Shown here: positions 9,166 through 18,026 of the stretch, piece after piece | Position numbering within the stretch: the first letter of the stretch is position 1 | How the letters are laid out: each line of letters starts with the position of its first letter | NCBI GenBank assembly: GCA_965214875.1 | Contig: OZ243980.1 | Span: 1,054,001 to 1,118,000, forward strand | Source: CBDAUN01 sp965214875 | GTDB lineage: Bacteria; Pseudomonadota; Gammaproteobacteria; Arenicellales; JAJDZL01 | Direction of reading: 5' to 3' | DNA length: 64,000 nucleotides | Made by a program: the position numbers and the translations under genes | The notes under the pieces: generated by a model | What the model was told of the DNA's origin: nothing | What the model saw: the letters and a program-made list of their open reading frames with translations, nothing else | The model's database searches: none

Positions 9166-10065
9166 ATGCAGTTTGAGGGAATCTACACTCCCGTCATCAC
9201 ACCCTACCGGAACGATTTTTCGATCGATTGGGAGTCCTATGCCAAGGTCGTCGAATTTCTGATCGGCGCTGGTGTGCACGGCATCATCGTTGCCGGTACC
9301 ACCGGAGAATACTACGTCCAGACGGTCGAAGAGCGTGTCGAGATGATGGCATTCGCCAAAGATGTCGTCAAAGACCGGCTGCCCTTGATTGTGGGCACCG
9401 GCGCCATGCGCACCGAAGACAGCATCTATTTTGCCGAACAGGCCAAATCGGCAGGTGCCGACGGGCTGCTGATCGCAACACCTCCCTATGCCTGTCCGAC
9501 CGGACGCGAGATTGCGCTGCATTGTCTTGCGGTCGAGCGTGCGGCCGATCTGCCAATCATCCTGTATAACTACCCCGGCAGGATGAGCGTGAACATGGAC
9601 GAAGCGACTCTCGATCGCGTCGGCAGAAATCCGAATTTCCGTGCGATCAAAGAAAGTTCCGGAGACATGAACCGCGTGCACATGCTGGCAAGAGATTACC
9701 CCCATATTCAGCTGTCCTGCGGAATGGACGATCAGGCGCTTGAATTTTTCGCCTGGGGCGCCCGTTCATGGGTCTGCGCTGGATCAAACTTTGCCCCGGA
9801 AGCTCATATCGCGCTGTATCGAACCTGCGCAGTTGAAGGCGATTTCGACAAGGGGAGACGGATCATGTCCGCGATGCTGCCGTTGATGCGCGTTCTTGAG
9901 CAGGGCGGAAAATTCATCCAGTGCATCAAGCATGGCGTGACATTGCGCGGCATCGATGCAGGTCCTCCGCGCAAGCCGCTTCAACGCTTGAATAAGGATG
10001 AAAAGCGCGAGCTTGAGCAAATCATTTGCACCATGAACTTGGCTATTGAACGGGAGATGAAATGA
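9166..10065 (+). CDS. dihydrodipicolinate synthase family (DapA-like) aldolase/lyase
   Basis: Class I aldolase-fold enzyme of about 299 residues. The Schiff-base Lys is in FRAIKESSGD, the catalytic Tyr in ILYNYPGR, and the GTTGEYY motif replaces the GTTGES of true DapA. That, and its place among catabolic genes, argue for a catabolic aldolase or dehydratase rather than lysine biosynthesis. I start it at the ATG at 9166, which has GGAG about seven bases upstream; an in-frame ATG at 9154 is the alternative. Its stop overlaps the start of the aldehyde dehydrogenase gene by four bases, indicating coupled translation. Confidence 0.87.
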   Translation: MQFEGIYTPVITPYRNDFSIDWESYAKVVEFLIGAGVHGIIVAGTTGEYYVQTVEERVEMMAFAKDVVKDRLPLIVGTGAMRTEDSIYFAEQAKSAGADGLLIATPPYACPTGREIALHCLAVERAADLPIILYNYPGRMSVNMDEATLDRVGRNPNFRAIKESSGDMNRVHMLARDYPHIQLSCGMDDQALEFFAWGARSWVCAGSNFAPEAHIALYRTCAVEGDFDKGRRIMSAMLPLMRVLEQGGKFIQCIKHGVTLRGIDAGPPRKPLQRLNKDEKRELEQIICTMNLAIEREMK

Positions 10066-11570
10066 GCGATCTTTTGACGCACGAAGAATATCGAGCCATC
10101 GCAGAGTCGATAGACTTTCCGCGATCGCCGTTTATCGACGGGAGGTTCATGGCGGGCAGCGGACCGGGATTGACGACTGTCAATCCCGCGACTGGAACCA
10201 AGATCTGCGCTATCGCTTCTTGCGATGCCGGTGATGTGGACGGGGCGGTACAAAAGGCGCGCGAAGCATTCGATCAGGGCCGCTGGTCCAAATTGCATCC
10301 GGCTGAGCGCAAAAACGCTCTCATCCGGCTATGCAAGCTGCTTGCAAGAAATCGCAGAGAGCTTGCGGTCATCGAAAGTCTTGATAGCGGTAAGCCGATT
10401 CGTGATTGTGAAACGATTGATATTCCCGAGACCATCGAAACGATCAAGTGGCATGCCGAAACGGCTGACAAGATCTATGATCAAGCTGCGCCTAGTGGCG
10501 ACGATGCGCTTGCGGTGATCGTGCGTGAACCGGTCGGAGTGGTCGCTGCGGTGCTGCCCTGGAATTTCCCGTTGCTCATGATGGCTTGGAAGATCGGGCC
10601 TGCGCTTGCAGCCGGATGCTCCGTGATTGTCAAGCCGGCGGAACAGACTTCGCTGAGCGCGCTTCGCGTTGCCGAGCTTGCTATGGAAGCGGGAATTCCG
10701 CGCGGAGTGTTGCAGGTTCTTCCTGGCGCAGGTCTGGCTACGGGCGCGGCGCTTGGCCTGCATGGCGATGTCGATATGGTCAGTTTTACCGGTTCGACTG
10801 AGACCGGGAAGCAGTTTCTGCGCTATGCAGCTGACAGCAATCTAAAGCGTGTCGTTCTAGAGTGCGGCGGCAAGAATCCGGCAATCGTGCTTGACGACGC
10901 TGAAGGGCTGGACCTGGTCGCCGGCCATATCGTCAATGCCGCGTTTTGGAACATGGGCGAAAACTGCTCGGCAACTTCTCGACTGATTGTGCACGAGCGC
11001 GTCAAGCCGGCGTTGATGGAGCGAATCGTTGCGCGAACCCGTGAATGGAAGACGGGGGACCCGCTTGATCCGTCGAATCATCTGGGTGCGCTGATAGATG
11101 ACAAGCACTGCAAAAAGGTTTGCAGCTATCTCGAAGCCGGCGCTGCTGAAGCCGAGGTGGTTACCGGTGGCGCAGCAAGAGAAAATTTTATCGAACCAAC
11201 CATTTTCGACAGAGTGCCGCCGGATAGTCCGCTTGCCTGCGAGGAGATTTTCGGGCCAGTGCTTTCGGTGCTGACGGTCGCATCTTTTGATGAAGCGGTT
11301 GAAGTTGCAAATCAGACAGATTACGGATTGGCGGCAAGCATATACAGCTCCAATGCAAAAAAGGCATTGCGCGCCGCCCGTACGCTTCGTGCTGGCACTG
11401 TGACGGTCAACAGCTATGGCGAAGGCGACATTTCGACCCCGTTCGGCGGATACAAGCAGTCGGGCTTTGGCGGTCGCGATAACGGAATACATGCACACGA
11501 TCAGTATACCGAGTTGAAGACGATTTGGATCGATTTGTCAGATTCCGCGCCTGAAGAGAATGTCGGGTGA
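10062..11570 (+). CDS. NAD(P)-dependent aldehyde dehydrogenase (PuuC/betaine-aldehyde type)
   Basis: Aldehyde dehydrogenase of 502 residues oxidising an aldehyde to the acid. PWNFP holds the oxyanion Asn, FTGSTETG is the cofactor loop, VVLECGGKNP carries the general-base Glu and NMGENCSATSR the nucleophilic Cys. Closest in character to gamma-glutamyl-aminobutyraldehyde or betaine-aldehyde dehydrogenases. It overlaps the DapA-like gene upstream and the MttB-like gene downstream by four bases each, so all three are one translationally coupled operon. Confidence 0.92.
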   Translation: MSDLLTHEEYRAIAESIDFPRSPFIDGRFMAGSGPGLTTVNPATGTKICAIASCDAGDVDGAVQKAREAFDQGRWSKLHPAERKNALIRLCKLLARNRRELAVIESLDSGKPIRDCETIDIPETIETIKWHAETADKIYDQAAPSGDDALAVIVREPVGVVAAVLPWNFPLLMMAWKIGPALAAGCSVIVKPAEQTSLSALRVAELAMEAGIPRGVLQVLPGAGLATGAALGLHGDVDMVSFTGSTETGKQFLRYAADSNLKRVVLECGGKNPAIVLDDAEGLDLVAGHIVNAAFWNMGENCSATSRLIVHERVKPALMERIVARTREWKTGDPLDPSNHLGALIDDKHCKKVCSYLEAGAAEAEVVTGGAARENFIEPTIFDRVPPDSPLACEEIFGPVLSVLTVASFDEAVEVANQTDYGLAASIYSSNAKKALRAARTLRAGTVTVNSYGEGDISTPFGGYKQSGFGGRDNGIHAHDQYTELKTIWIDLSDSAPEENVG

Positions 11571-13132
11571 GCGAACTTCTCAATTCCGAGGAGTTGGGCC
11601 AGCGACGCGGCGGACGAAGTCATAGAAGAATTGCAAGAAGCAATGTCATCAAGCCGATGCTGCCTGCGCTCGTCGGGCGGTTGCCGCTAACTGAACCGAT
11701 GTCGATGGAAGAGGTCGAACGGATCGACTCCGCTTCCATGAATATCCTCGAAAATGTCGGCGTAATCTTTCGCGACCCGCAGGCGATTGTAGATTGGAAG
11801 CTGGCTGGTGCCGAAGTGCGCGATGAGTTCCGTGTTCACCTGGACCGAGCGCTGGTCAGAGAGTTGATCGCTAGCATACCGCCACAGTTTACTTTGTGCG
11901 CCCGAGATCCCGAAAAAAGTGTGCAAGTCGGCGGCCGTTCGACCATATTTATTCCGATGGCAGGTGCGCCCTATTTGCGTGATCTGGGTGATAGCAGGCG
12001 CGCGCCGACTCTGGAAGATCTTGCCATGTTTCACAAGCTGGCGCATTTGTCGCCGGCGATTCATTCGACATCGCACCATATTGTCGAGCCGATGGACCAC
12101 GTGGTGGCCCATCGGCACCTGCGCATTACCTATTCGTCCATGAAATACTCTGACAAGACGTTTATGGGAATGACCACCTCGCCTAAAAATGCGGCTGATG
12201 TGCTTGATATGTGCGCGATTCTATTTGGCAAGGACTACATGGAGACCCACGCAGTCGTTACCGGCAACTGCAACGGCAACTCGCCTTTGGTCTGGGATGA
12301 AACGATGCTTGGGGCGATGCGTGAGTTCTGCAAGCGAAATCAGCCGATTCTGTGTTCTCCGTTTGTCTTGGGAGGAGCGAATACGCCCGCATCGACGGCA
12401 CCGGCGGTTGCTCAGCTGAATGCCGAAGCGCTAGCGGCGCTGGCCTATACGCAGGTCGTGCGTCGAGGCTGCCCGGCGATCTACGGGCAGTATCTTTCGA
12501 CAGTTTCGATGGCATCGGGAGCACCGATGGCCGGAACTCCTGAAATCGGCTTGATGAATTTCATGGTTGGTCAGCTGGCTCGCTATTACAACGTGCCGTG
12601 GCGAACCTCAGGCTTGCTAGGAGGGTCGAAGATTCTGGATGCTCAAGCCGGCTATGAGAGCGCTGCGACGTTCATGGCAACTTTGTTGTCTGGCGCAAAC
12701 TACGTTTGGCATTCGGCGGGATGGAACGAAGCGGGCATGCATTGTTCAGTGGCGAAGTTCATGATTGACGCCGAGCAGTGTGAAATGGGCTATCGAATGG
12801 CTGAAGGGGTCAATTGGGATGATTTTGACGAAGCAGTTGCTGCGGTGGGCGATATCGGTCCGGGCGGACACTACCTTGGACACCCGCATACGCAGTCGAA
12901 TTTCCAAGAGGCGTTTTTCATGCCTAAGTTGTTCGACAACAATACGTTTGAACAATGGGTTGCGGATGGGTCGGTTGACGTAGCCGAGTGCGCCGCGCAA
13001 AGGGCGAAAGAGCTGCTTGGTTCATACGAGCTGCCCGCTATGGACGAGGGGGTCGATGAAGCGTTGCTTGATTTCATTTCGAGGCGCGAACGCGAAATTC
13101 CAGCGAAGGATGAACTTAACTGGTCGCACTGA
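11567..13132 (+). CDS. trimethylamine methyltransferase MttB-family protein, without pyrrolysine
   Basis: 521 residues, a TIM-barrel cobamide-dependent methyltransferase family protein. Family hallmarks include ENVGVIFRDPQA near the N terminus, VVTGNCNGNSPLVWDE, PFVLGGANTPASTAPAVAQLNAEALA and LLSGANYVWHSAGWNEAGMHCS. The gene is open from start to stop with no in-frame TAG, so it belongs to the non-pyrrolysine branch, some of whose members demethylate glycine betaine or other quaternary amines. The cognate corrinoid protein and reactivating genes are not in the window. It starts inside the end of the dehydrogenase gene (4-base overlap). Confidence 0.9.
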   Translation: MSELLNSEELGQRRGGRSHRRIARSNVIKPMLPALVGRLPLTEPMSMEEVERIDSASMNILENVGVIFRDPQAIVDWKLAGAEVRDEFRVHLDRALVRELIASIPPQFTLCARDPEKSVQVGGRSTIFIPMAGAPYLRDLGDSRRAPTLEDLAMFHKLAHLSPAIHSTSHHIVEPMDHVVAHRHLRITYSSMKYSDKTFMGMTTSPKNAADVLDMCAILFGKDYMETHAVVTGNCNGNSPLVWDETMLGAMREFCKRNQPILCSPFVLGGANTPASTAPAVAQLNAEALAALAYTQVVRRGCPAIYGQYLSTVSMASGAPMAGTPEIGLMNFMVGQLARYYNVPWRTSGLLGGSKILDAQAGYESAATFMATLLSGANYVWHSAGWNEAGMHCSVAKFMIDAEQCEMGYRMAEGVNWDDFDEAVAAVGDIGPGGHYLGHPHTQSNFQEAFFMPKLFDNNTFEQWVADGSVDVAECAAQRAKELLGSYELPAMDEGVDEALLDFISRREREIPAKDELNWSH

Positions 13133-13340
13133 AGCATCCTTATTCGACGATCGCTCCGATGTATAGGATTGGGTTGCCTAATAATCTATGTTGTTGCCGT
13201 AGTTGCTGTGAGATTACCGATTGCATCGACAAATGCCTTTCGCAAGCATAGCCAAATCCAGTATTGCCGGCTTTCGATCAATATCGCGATGCATATTCAG
13301 TCGTTGACGAACGCGGATTGTTCGCAATAGCTCGGTTGCC

Positions 13341-14678
13341 ATGCCGGGAGATGTAAAAATACCGTTTGATCCGGGGCCTGCGGCGTGGCGGTGCATCGCG
13401 GGCGAGGTCGAAAGCTATCCGCCTCTTCAAGGCGTCGCCAAAACCGACTTTGCTGTTGTCGGGGCAGGTTTCGCCGGTTTGGCGGCAGCGAGAAGGCTGA
13501 AGCAGCTTGAGCCCGACAGCGGAGTTGTGCTAGTCGATGCACGGGATATCTGCGAAGGTTCGTCTGGCCGGAATTCCGGTTTCATGATCGATCTGCCGCA
13601 CAATTTGGGAAGCGCGGACTATGTTGGGTCGCGAGATGCTGATCTGAAACAGATTCAAATGAATCGAGAGGCCATCCAGTTCGCCCAAAGCATGGCTGAG
13701 GAAACCGACTTGCCATCCGAGGCATTTGGGATTTTTGGAAAGGTGAACGCAGCTGCAACCGAAAAGGGGCTGAGGCACAACGAGCAATATGCCGAGCATC
13801 TTGTTCAACTTGGCGAACGATTCGAGATGCTTGATGAGCAGCACATGCGCGAAATTTCAGGGTCGAGCTACTATCTCGGCGGTTTGGCCACCTTCGGCAA
13901 TGCTCTGATCAAGCCAGGCCTTTATTTTGACAGGTTTGCAAAATGCGTTCATCAAGCGGGCGTCGAAATCTATACAAATACTCCAGTCTTGCAACTCGAT
14001 AAGCGGGGGAAGGGCTGGTCGCTGAAGACTCCAGAAGGGGCGATCGAAGCGGCTAATGTGATCATGACAGTCAACGGACATATCGAAAGTTTCGGCTTCT
14101 TCAGCAAGCGATTGATGCATATCTACCTTTATGGGTCGATGACTAGAGCTCTGACTGCTGAAGAAGTGAGGACGCTTGGCGGCGAGGCGTCTTGGGGGTT
14201 CACGCCTGCCGATTCGCTTGGATCCACTGTCCGGCGAATCTCAGGAATCGGCGGAGACAGGATACTCGTCAGAAACGGAATAACTTGGGCACCGTCTCGT
14301 TCGGTACCGACCAGTCGGCTCGACCAGATGGCGAAGCATCACAAAAGGTCGTTCAAGCGGCGTTTCCCGAACCTGCCGAATGTGCAGATGGAATATTGCT
14401 GGGGAGGTTTGCTGTGTCTAAGTCGAAACTCGGTGCCTGCTTTTGGGGAACTCGAATATGGTCTTTATTCAGCCTGTTGTCAAAACGGGCTTGGTGCATC
14501 GCATGGCACTTTGCATGGCAAGCTGATTGCAGAATTGGCTTGCGGCTATAAGTCAGAATCTTTGGATATCGTTCTGGGTAAGCCGCCGCCTCAGAAATTG
14601 CCGCCGGAGCCTTTTGTTTCGATTGGAGCTGAACTCGTAACGCGCTGGGGAGAATTCAAGGCGGGGAAGGAAAAATAA
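13341..14678 (+). CDS. FAD-dependent amine oxidase (DAO family, PuuB-like)
   Basis: 445 residues. The N-terminal FAD motif is VVGAGFAGLAAARRLKQLEP, with the second FAD-contact region GSSGRNSGFMID and the C-terminal GLGASHGTLHGKLIAEL closing the fold. This layout is that of gamma-glutamylputrescine oxidase and other secondary/tertiary amine oxidases of the D-amino acid oxidase superfamily. It follows the MttB-like gene by about 210 bases, in the same direction, and probably oxidises an N-methylated amine to an aldehyde for the dehydrogenase upstream (inference). The 3' end lies about 85 bases from a decayed IS1380-type element. Confidence 0.87.
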   Translation: MPGDVKIPFDPGPAAWRCIAGEVESYPPLQGVAKTDFAVVGAGFAGLAAARRLKQLEPDSGVVLVDARDICEGSSGRNSGFMIDLPHNLGSADYVGSRDADLKQIQMNREAIQFAQSMAEETDLPSEAFGIFGKVNAAATEKGLRHNEQYAEHLVQLGERFEMLDEQHMREISGSSYYLGGLATFGNALIKPGLYFDRFAKCVHQAGVEIYTNTPVLQLDKRGKGWSLKTPEGAIEAANVIMTVNGHIESFGFFSKRLMHIYLYGSMTRALTAEEVRTLGGEASWGFTPADSLGSTVRRISGIGGDRILVRNGITWAPSRSVPTSRLDQMAKHHKRSFKRRFPNLPNVQMEYCWGGLLCLSRNSVPAFGELEYGLYSACCQNGLGASHGTLHGKLIAELACGYKSESLDIVLGKPPPQKLPPEPFVSIGAELVTRWGEFKAGKEK

Positions 14679-14762
14679 GGGGTTTCCATCTCTCTGCAAC
14701 ATCACGCACGCGGGCTTCAATCTCGTGGCGACTGGGTGCCGACATCGAAGACGCGGCAAGAA

Positions 14763-16304
14763 CCCAAAATCCGCGTTAGAGATTTTTTTGGGGCGGATTT
14801 TCGCCTGAATCCGAGGCGCGGGGGAATTCCGGCGCTCGCGTCGGCGATGCCGGGCGGGCTTCGCGGGCGAAAAGGGCGGAGGAGCGGAACCGGGGCGAAA
14901 GATCAATGACAGTCCGCAACGCGCCGGGACGCAGCCGGTTTTTTTGTCGTGCGCGCGATGCTTTTTTTGCGTTTCCGGCGGCTGCGGCGCCAGGGCCATC
15001 GCCCGGATCATGCCGATGGCGCCGCTAAGCCGCCGCGCCGCCCGCGCGTCGCACAGCTTCAAGGCCCGGCCTCGGGCATGGCGCGCGATCTTGCCCGCCC
15101 TGCAGCAGGGCCGGCGGCGAAAGGTCTCGATGCGCATCGACTCGCAGCTCGCGTCCAGCGCCTGGCGCATCAGCGCGAACAGGTTGAACGCGAGCATGCA
15201 CAGCGCGGAATGCAGCGCGTTGGCATGGAAGTCGCTGCACGGGGGATGCGCCGCGCCGAAGCCGCTGCGAAGCTCGCGGATGCGGTTTTCGGAGTCGTCG
15301 CCCCTGCGGCTGCATCAGCGGAACGCCCGCGAGTCGCTCCACCGGTAGAAGCTCGTCGCCAAGGCCCGGCATATGCAGCCACCCTGCGACAGGGTGTCGC
15401 CGGCCTGCGGGCAGCCGGGCTCGAGCTCCTGCCGGCCGGATTTTCTAAGCCGCTGCACGACCGCCGCGAACGCTTCGGGCGTGTCGTTCATCGAGTGCAG
15501 GAACCGCGCCGTCTGCTGCGCCAGGCTCGCCGTCCCGTCGCGCTCGATGAGGGGCTGCCGCCGCGACTCGTCCAGCGCCCCGGTCTGCCCGGCCACGCTT
15601 TGGTCGAGCCTGGCGCGGATCGCGTAGCCGATTCCCCGGCTCGTGAAGCGGTTGATGATCCTCGCCTGATACCCCGCCGCGTCGATGCGGGCGCGACGCG
15701 CCTCGACGCCCCTGGGCAGGGCGCGCTCGCACTGGCGGACGAACTCGCAGTTGCGCGCGTTCGGCGCGGCCGAGCCGCCCCTGAACTCCGCCGCCACCGC
15801 CATGCCGGTCTCGGCGATATGGCCGACGATCGGCATGCAGCCCCGCTCCTTCTTGCATGCGGACTCCGCCGAAGACTTCTCGCAGCGCCGCAGCCACCGG
15901 CCCAAGGCATCGTCGCCCGGCAGCCGGCGGATGCCGAGCAGCTCCAGCAGCGGCCGCTCCTCGCGCAGCTGCGCCACTCCGCTCAGATGCCGCGAGCCCT
16001 CGTGCATCATCAGCATGAACGTCGTCAAATACGCCCCCGGGCGCAAGCCGCGGCTGCTGCCCGGCCCCGGCATCAGCCGCTCGAAATGCGCGTCGAGCCC
16101 GAGCTTGCGCACCGGCTCGGCGAGCGCCGCCAGGCCGCTTCGCGAAGCCGATTTGTCTTTCGTGGTCGAAATCTTGTATGATTGGATGTCCATAAAGCCT
16201 TGCTCCGATCGGGTTCACCCAACGGGTGAAATTTTGTTTGATCTAAAACCCCCATTATGCAAGGCTTTATCCCCTTTTGCAGCCACCCTAACGCGGTTTT
16301 AAGG
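14763..16304 (-). mobile_element. IS1380-type insertion sequence, copy A (decayed, 1542 bp)
   Basis: The ends are imperfect inverted repeats: CCCAAAATCCGCGTTAG at the left and, on the other strand, CCTTAAAACCGCGTTAG at the right. Flanks differ on the two sides, so no target duplication is left. Compared with copy B (1658 bp) it is 116 bp shorter, and the missing part includes the segment encoding the LDIDAT motif. Immediately to its right (16305 onward) the sequence is a piece of an IS481-type element, so copy A either landed in that element or is a deletion junction with it. Confidence 0.8.
14890..16193 (-). pseudogene. IS1380-family transposase, broken
   Basis: Reading from 16193 downward, MDIQSYKISTTKDKSASRSG begins a transposase that runs in one frame to about 15315, including ERGCMPIVGHIAETG and ARRARIDAAGYQARII. 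The C-terminal part (MLAFNLFALMRQAL...HARGRALKLCD) continues in another frame near 15190-14990. The region with the first catalytic Asp (LDIDAT in copy B) has been deleted, so the product would be inactive even if the frames were joined. Confidence 0.8.
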
Positions 16305-16467
16305 TATAATAAAAAATTCAACTAAAGTGCGCTGGCCGCCTGAAAAGCCTTTGCAGAAACTAAATTCATAAGTAATTGAATTTATAAGACTTGCAAAATC
16401 TCCGTTTCTACGAGGCTGGGGCCCCGCGGCGCGGGGTTCTAAGGCTCATATGTATTGAACCCGTACA
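16305..16467 (+). mobile_element. IS481-type element, right-end relic 2 (interrupted)
   Basis: Sequence from TATAATAAAAAATTCAACTA through GCGCTGGCCGCCTGAAAAG aligns with the 3' coding end of the other relics. It is interrupted by about 94 unrelated bases (16350-16443) and resumes at CTCATATGTATTGAACCCGTACA, ending at 16467. The inserted piece contains a GC-rich hairpin (CCCCGC-GGC-GCGGGG around 16422-16436). Confidence 0.6.
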
Positions 16468-16527
16468 AAATGTATTTTTAGGGAACAAAATTGGGCATAA
16501 TAGCCGAAATTATAATTTTGAGAAAAA

Positions 16528-17133
16528 ATGAACAAATTACATAACTTGCCTCTCATCATGAAATCAGCAACCCTGTTACTGCTTGCAGTAGTGGCGTTGC
16601 CGGCAACTGCAGAGAACTATTGCGGACTCCAAAACATCAAGATGTCCGCAGCTACCACCGCTAATACCACTGGATCACTCAGGCAGACGATAAATGAAGG
16701 CGCGGGTTTGATGGATCAATGGTTTCAATTTGAACTGAAGGGAACTTGCGCATTTCCAGAAAAGAGAGAGAAACCAACAGATTTAGGCCCGGAAAGAGAA
16801 ACGATATTCGGCACTGTGAGAGATACGATATTCACGCCGGTCTATTACGACCTTGAATTCTGCTTTCAAGTGGATCAGACCGCTGGCGAAATGCTTGTAA
16901 TGACCAATACGTCTGCCAATCCGGTACCAAAAATAATTGAAAATGAACAGCCAGTCTGCGCCAAATTCGACAAAATGCAGGCCAAGACTCAGAAGGTCAA
17001 GGTGTATGTTCAGCCCAAAAACGACGAATGTAAAGACAGTAGATATATGAACAGGATCATCGCCTCGATGTCCAACCCCTTCGGTTATGCGTTTTTCGAG
17101 ATCATGGACGATGATACAGCAAGGTGTGACTAA
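16528..17133 (+). CDS. secreted six-cysteine protein of unknown function
   Basis: 201 residues. A signal peptide is clear (KSATLLLLAVVALPATA, cleavage probably before EN). The mature part has six Cys residues (in YCG, GTCAF, EFCFQ, PVCAK, DECKD and at the C terminus in ARCD), an even number consistent with disulfides in the periplasm or outside the cell. No family recognised. The gene begins 60 bases after the end of an IS481-type relic. GAGAAAAA just before the ATG is a weak ribosome-binding site. Gene order and low GC relative to the flanking IS suggest recent acquisition. Confidence 0.65.
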   Translation: MNKLHNLPLIMKSATLLLLAVVALPATAENYCGLQNIKMSAATTANTTGSLRQTINEGAGLMDQWFQFELKGTCAFPEKREKPTDLGPERETIFGTVRDTIFTPVYYDLEFCFQVDQTAGEMLVMTNTSANPVPKIIENEQPVCAKFDKMQAKTQKVKVYVQPKNDECKDSRYMNRIIASMSNPFGYAFFEIMDDDTARCD

Positions 17134-17486
17134 TTCGTGCGTGTTGAAAACGTCAGCACAAACAATTCATGGCATCGTTTGACACCTTGTCAAGGTGAAA
17201 TCTGCGAAATTGTTTGCGATGATTGGGGGGGGGCTGTAAGACGACTTCACTTGGAATAGGTGTTTCTACTGAAGGTTTCTAAATTCCGTAATTGAATTGT
17301 TAATACCCAGCCCCTCAACATATGTCAAGCTATCTTTATAAGGGGAAATTATAAAGATGGCTTGACGCAGGCCAATCCTCCTCGCAATAGGCGGTGTCAT
17401 GGGCAGTCAGCCCGGCATTGTTACCCACTTCACCCGTCCTTCACGCTGGCTGAAGTTGCCTGACCAACACGATTTCATCCTTGTCA
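17134..17486. other. intergenic stretch with G9 run and inverted repeat
   Basis: No gene is seen. The stretch contains a run of nine G (17225-17233) and an almost perfect palindrome (17324-17366, listed separately). Confidence 0.5.
17324..17366. repeat. 18-bp inverted repeat with 7-base loop, plus a direct copy at 17483
   Basis: GTCAAGCTATCTTTATAA, then GGGGAAA, then TTATAAAGATGGCTTGAC; the arms differ at one base. A third related copy, GTCAAGCAATGTTTATAA, is in direct orientation at 17483-17500, at the start of the broken ATPase remnant. It could be the end of a small mobile element, a hairpin, or coding duplication debris. Confidence 0.6.
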
Positions 17487-18001
17487 AGCAATGTTTATAA
17501 GCCCTATCTGGAAAATCATGTGCTCAACCAGTTGTACAGAATCGAGAGAGAATTTGACCTGGAGACCTTTCCCTCGATACGAACTGCTCCCGAGCGGCTG
17601 GAGAATATTCTGTATTTCCTGCAATGGAAGACTGGCCAGTAGGCAGTGAATATGACAAGCCTGTCCCGGATTTACTGGAGGACAGCGACAGGACCGGGAC
17701 AAACAGGGATAGCCTTAGAGACATGTACAGCATTCTGAAAAGTGAGCAGAAACACATCCGCTTTGTGTTCGTCACCGGCATCACGATGTTGTCGAAGACC
17801 CGCTTTTCTTCCAGCCTTAGCAATCTGGATGATATCAGACTCTGCCCTGGCCTGGCCGCCATCTGCGGATACACGGATCAAGACCTGGATACGGTGTTTA
17901 CCCCGGAACTGGAAAGGCTTGACCGGGACAAAATCCGCAGGTGGTACAACCGGCTACCAATGGCTCGGCAAGGAGGGTCTCTACAATCCCCACCCCCATA
18001 A
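17487..18001 (+). pseudogene. remnant of AAA-ATPase/PD-(D/E)XK nuclease-like protein
   Basis: Two frames carry pieces that align in order with the intact protein at 20690-22255. First YKPYLENHVLNQLYRIERE...ERLENILYFL, then after a shift near 17640 SEYDKPVPDLLED...HIRFVFVTGITMLSK...AAICGYTDQDLDTVF...IRRWYN. The Walker B-like VDEYDKPV region is damaged, and both the N-terminal P-loop part and the C-terminal nuclease part are missing. Confidence 0.75.
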
Positions 18002-18026
18002 GCGTTAACTTGTTTTAATTCCATTT

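Noticed and set aside
11567..13132. Pyrrolysine-containing trimethylamine methyltransferase
   Set aside because: The gene is continuous with no in-frame TAG and no pyl genes are present.
14949..16181. Long + strand open frame opposite IS1380 copy A
   Set aside because: GC-rich shadow of the transposase on the other strand; no recognisable motif and composition rich in Arg/Ala/Pro.
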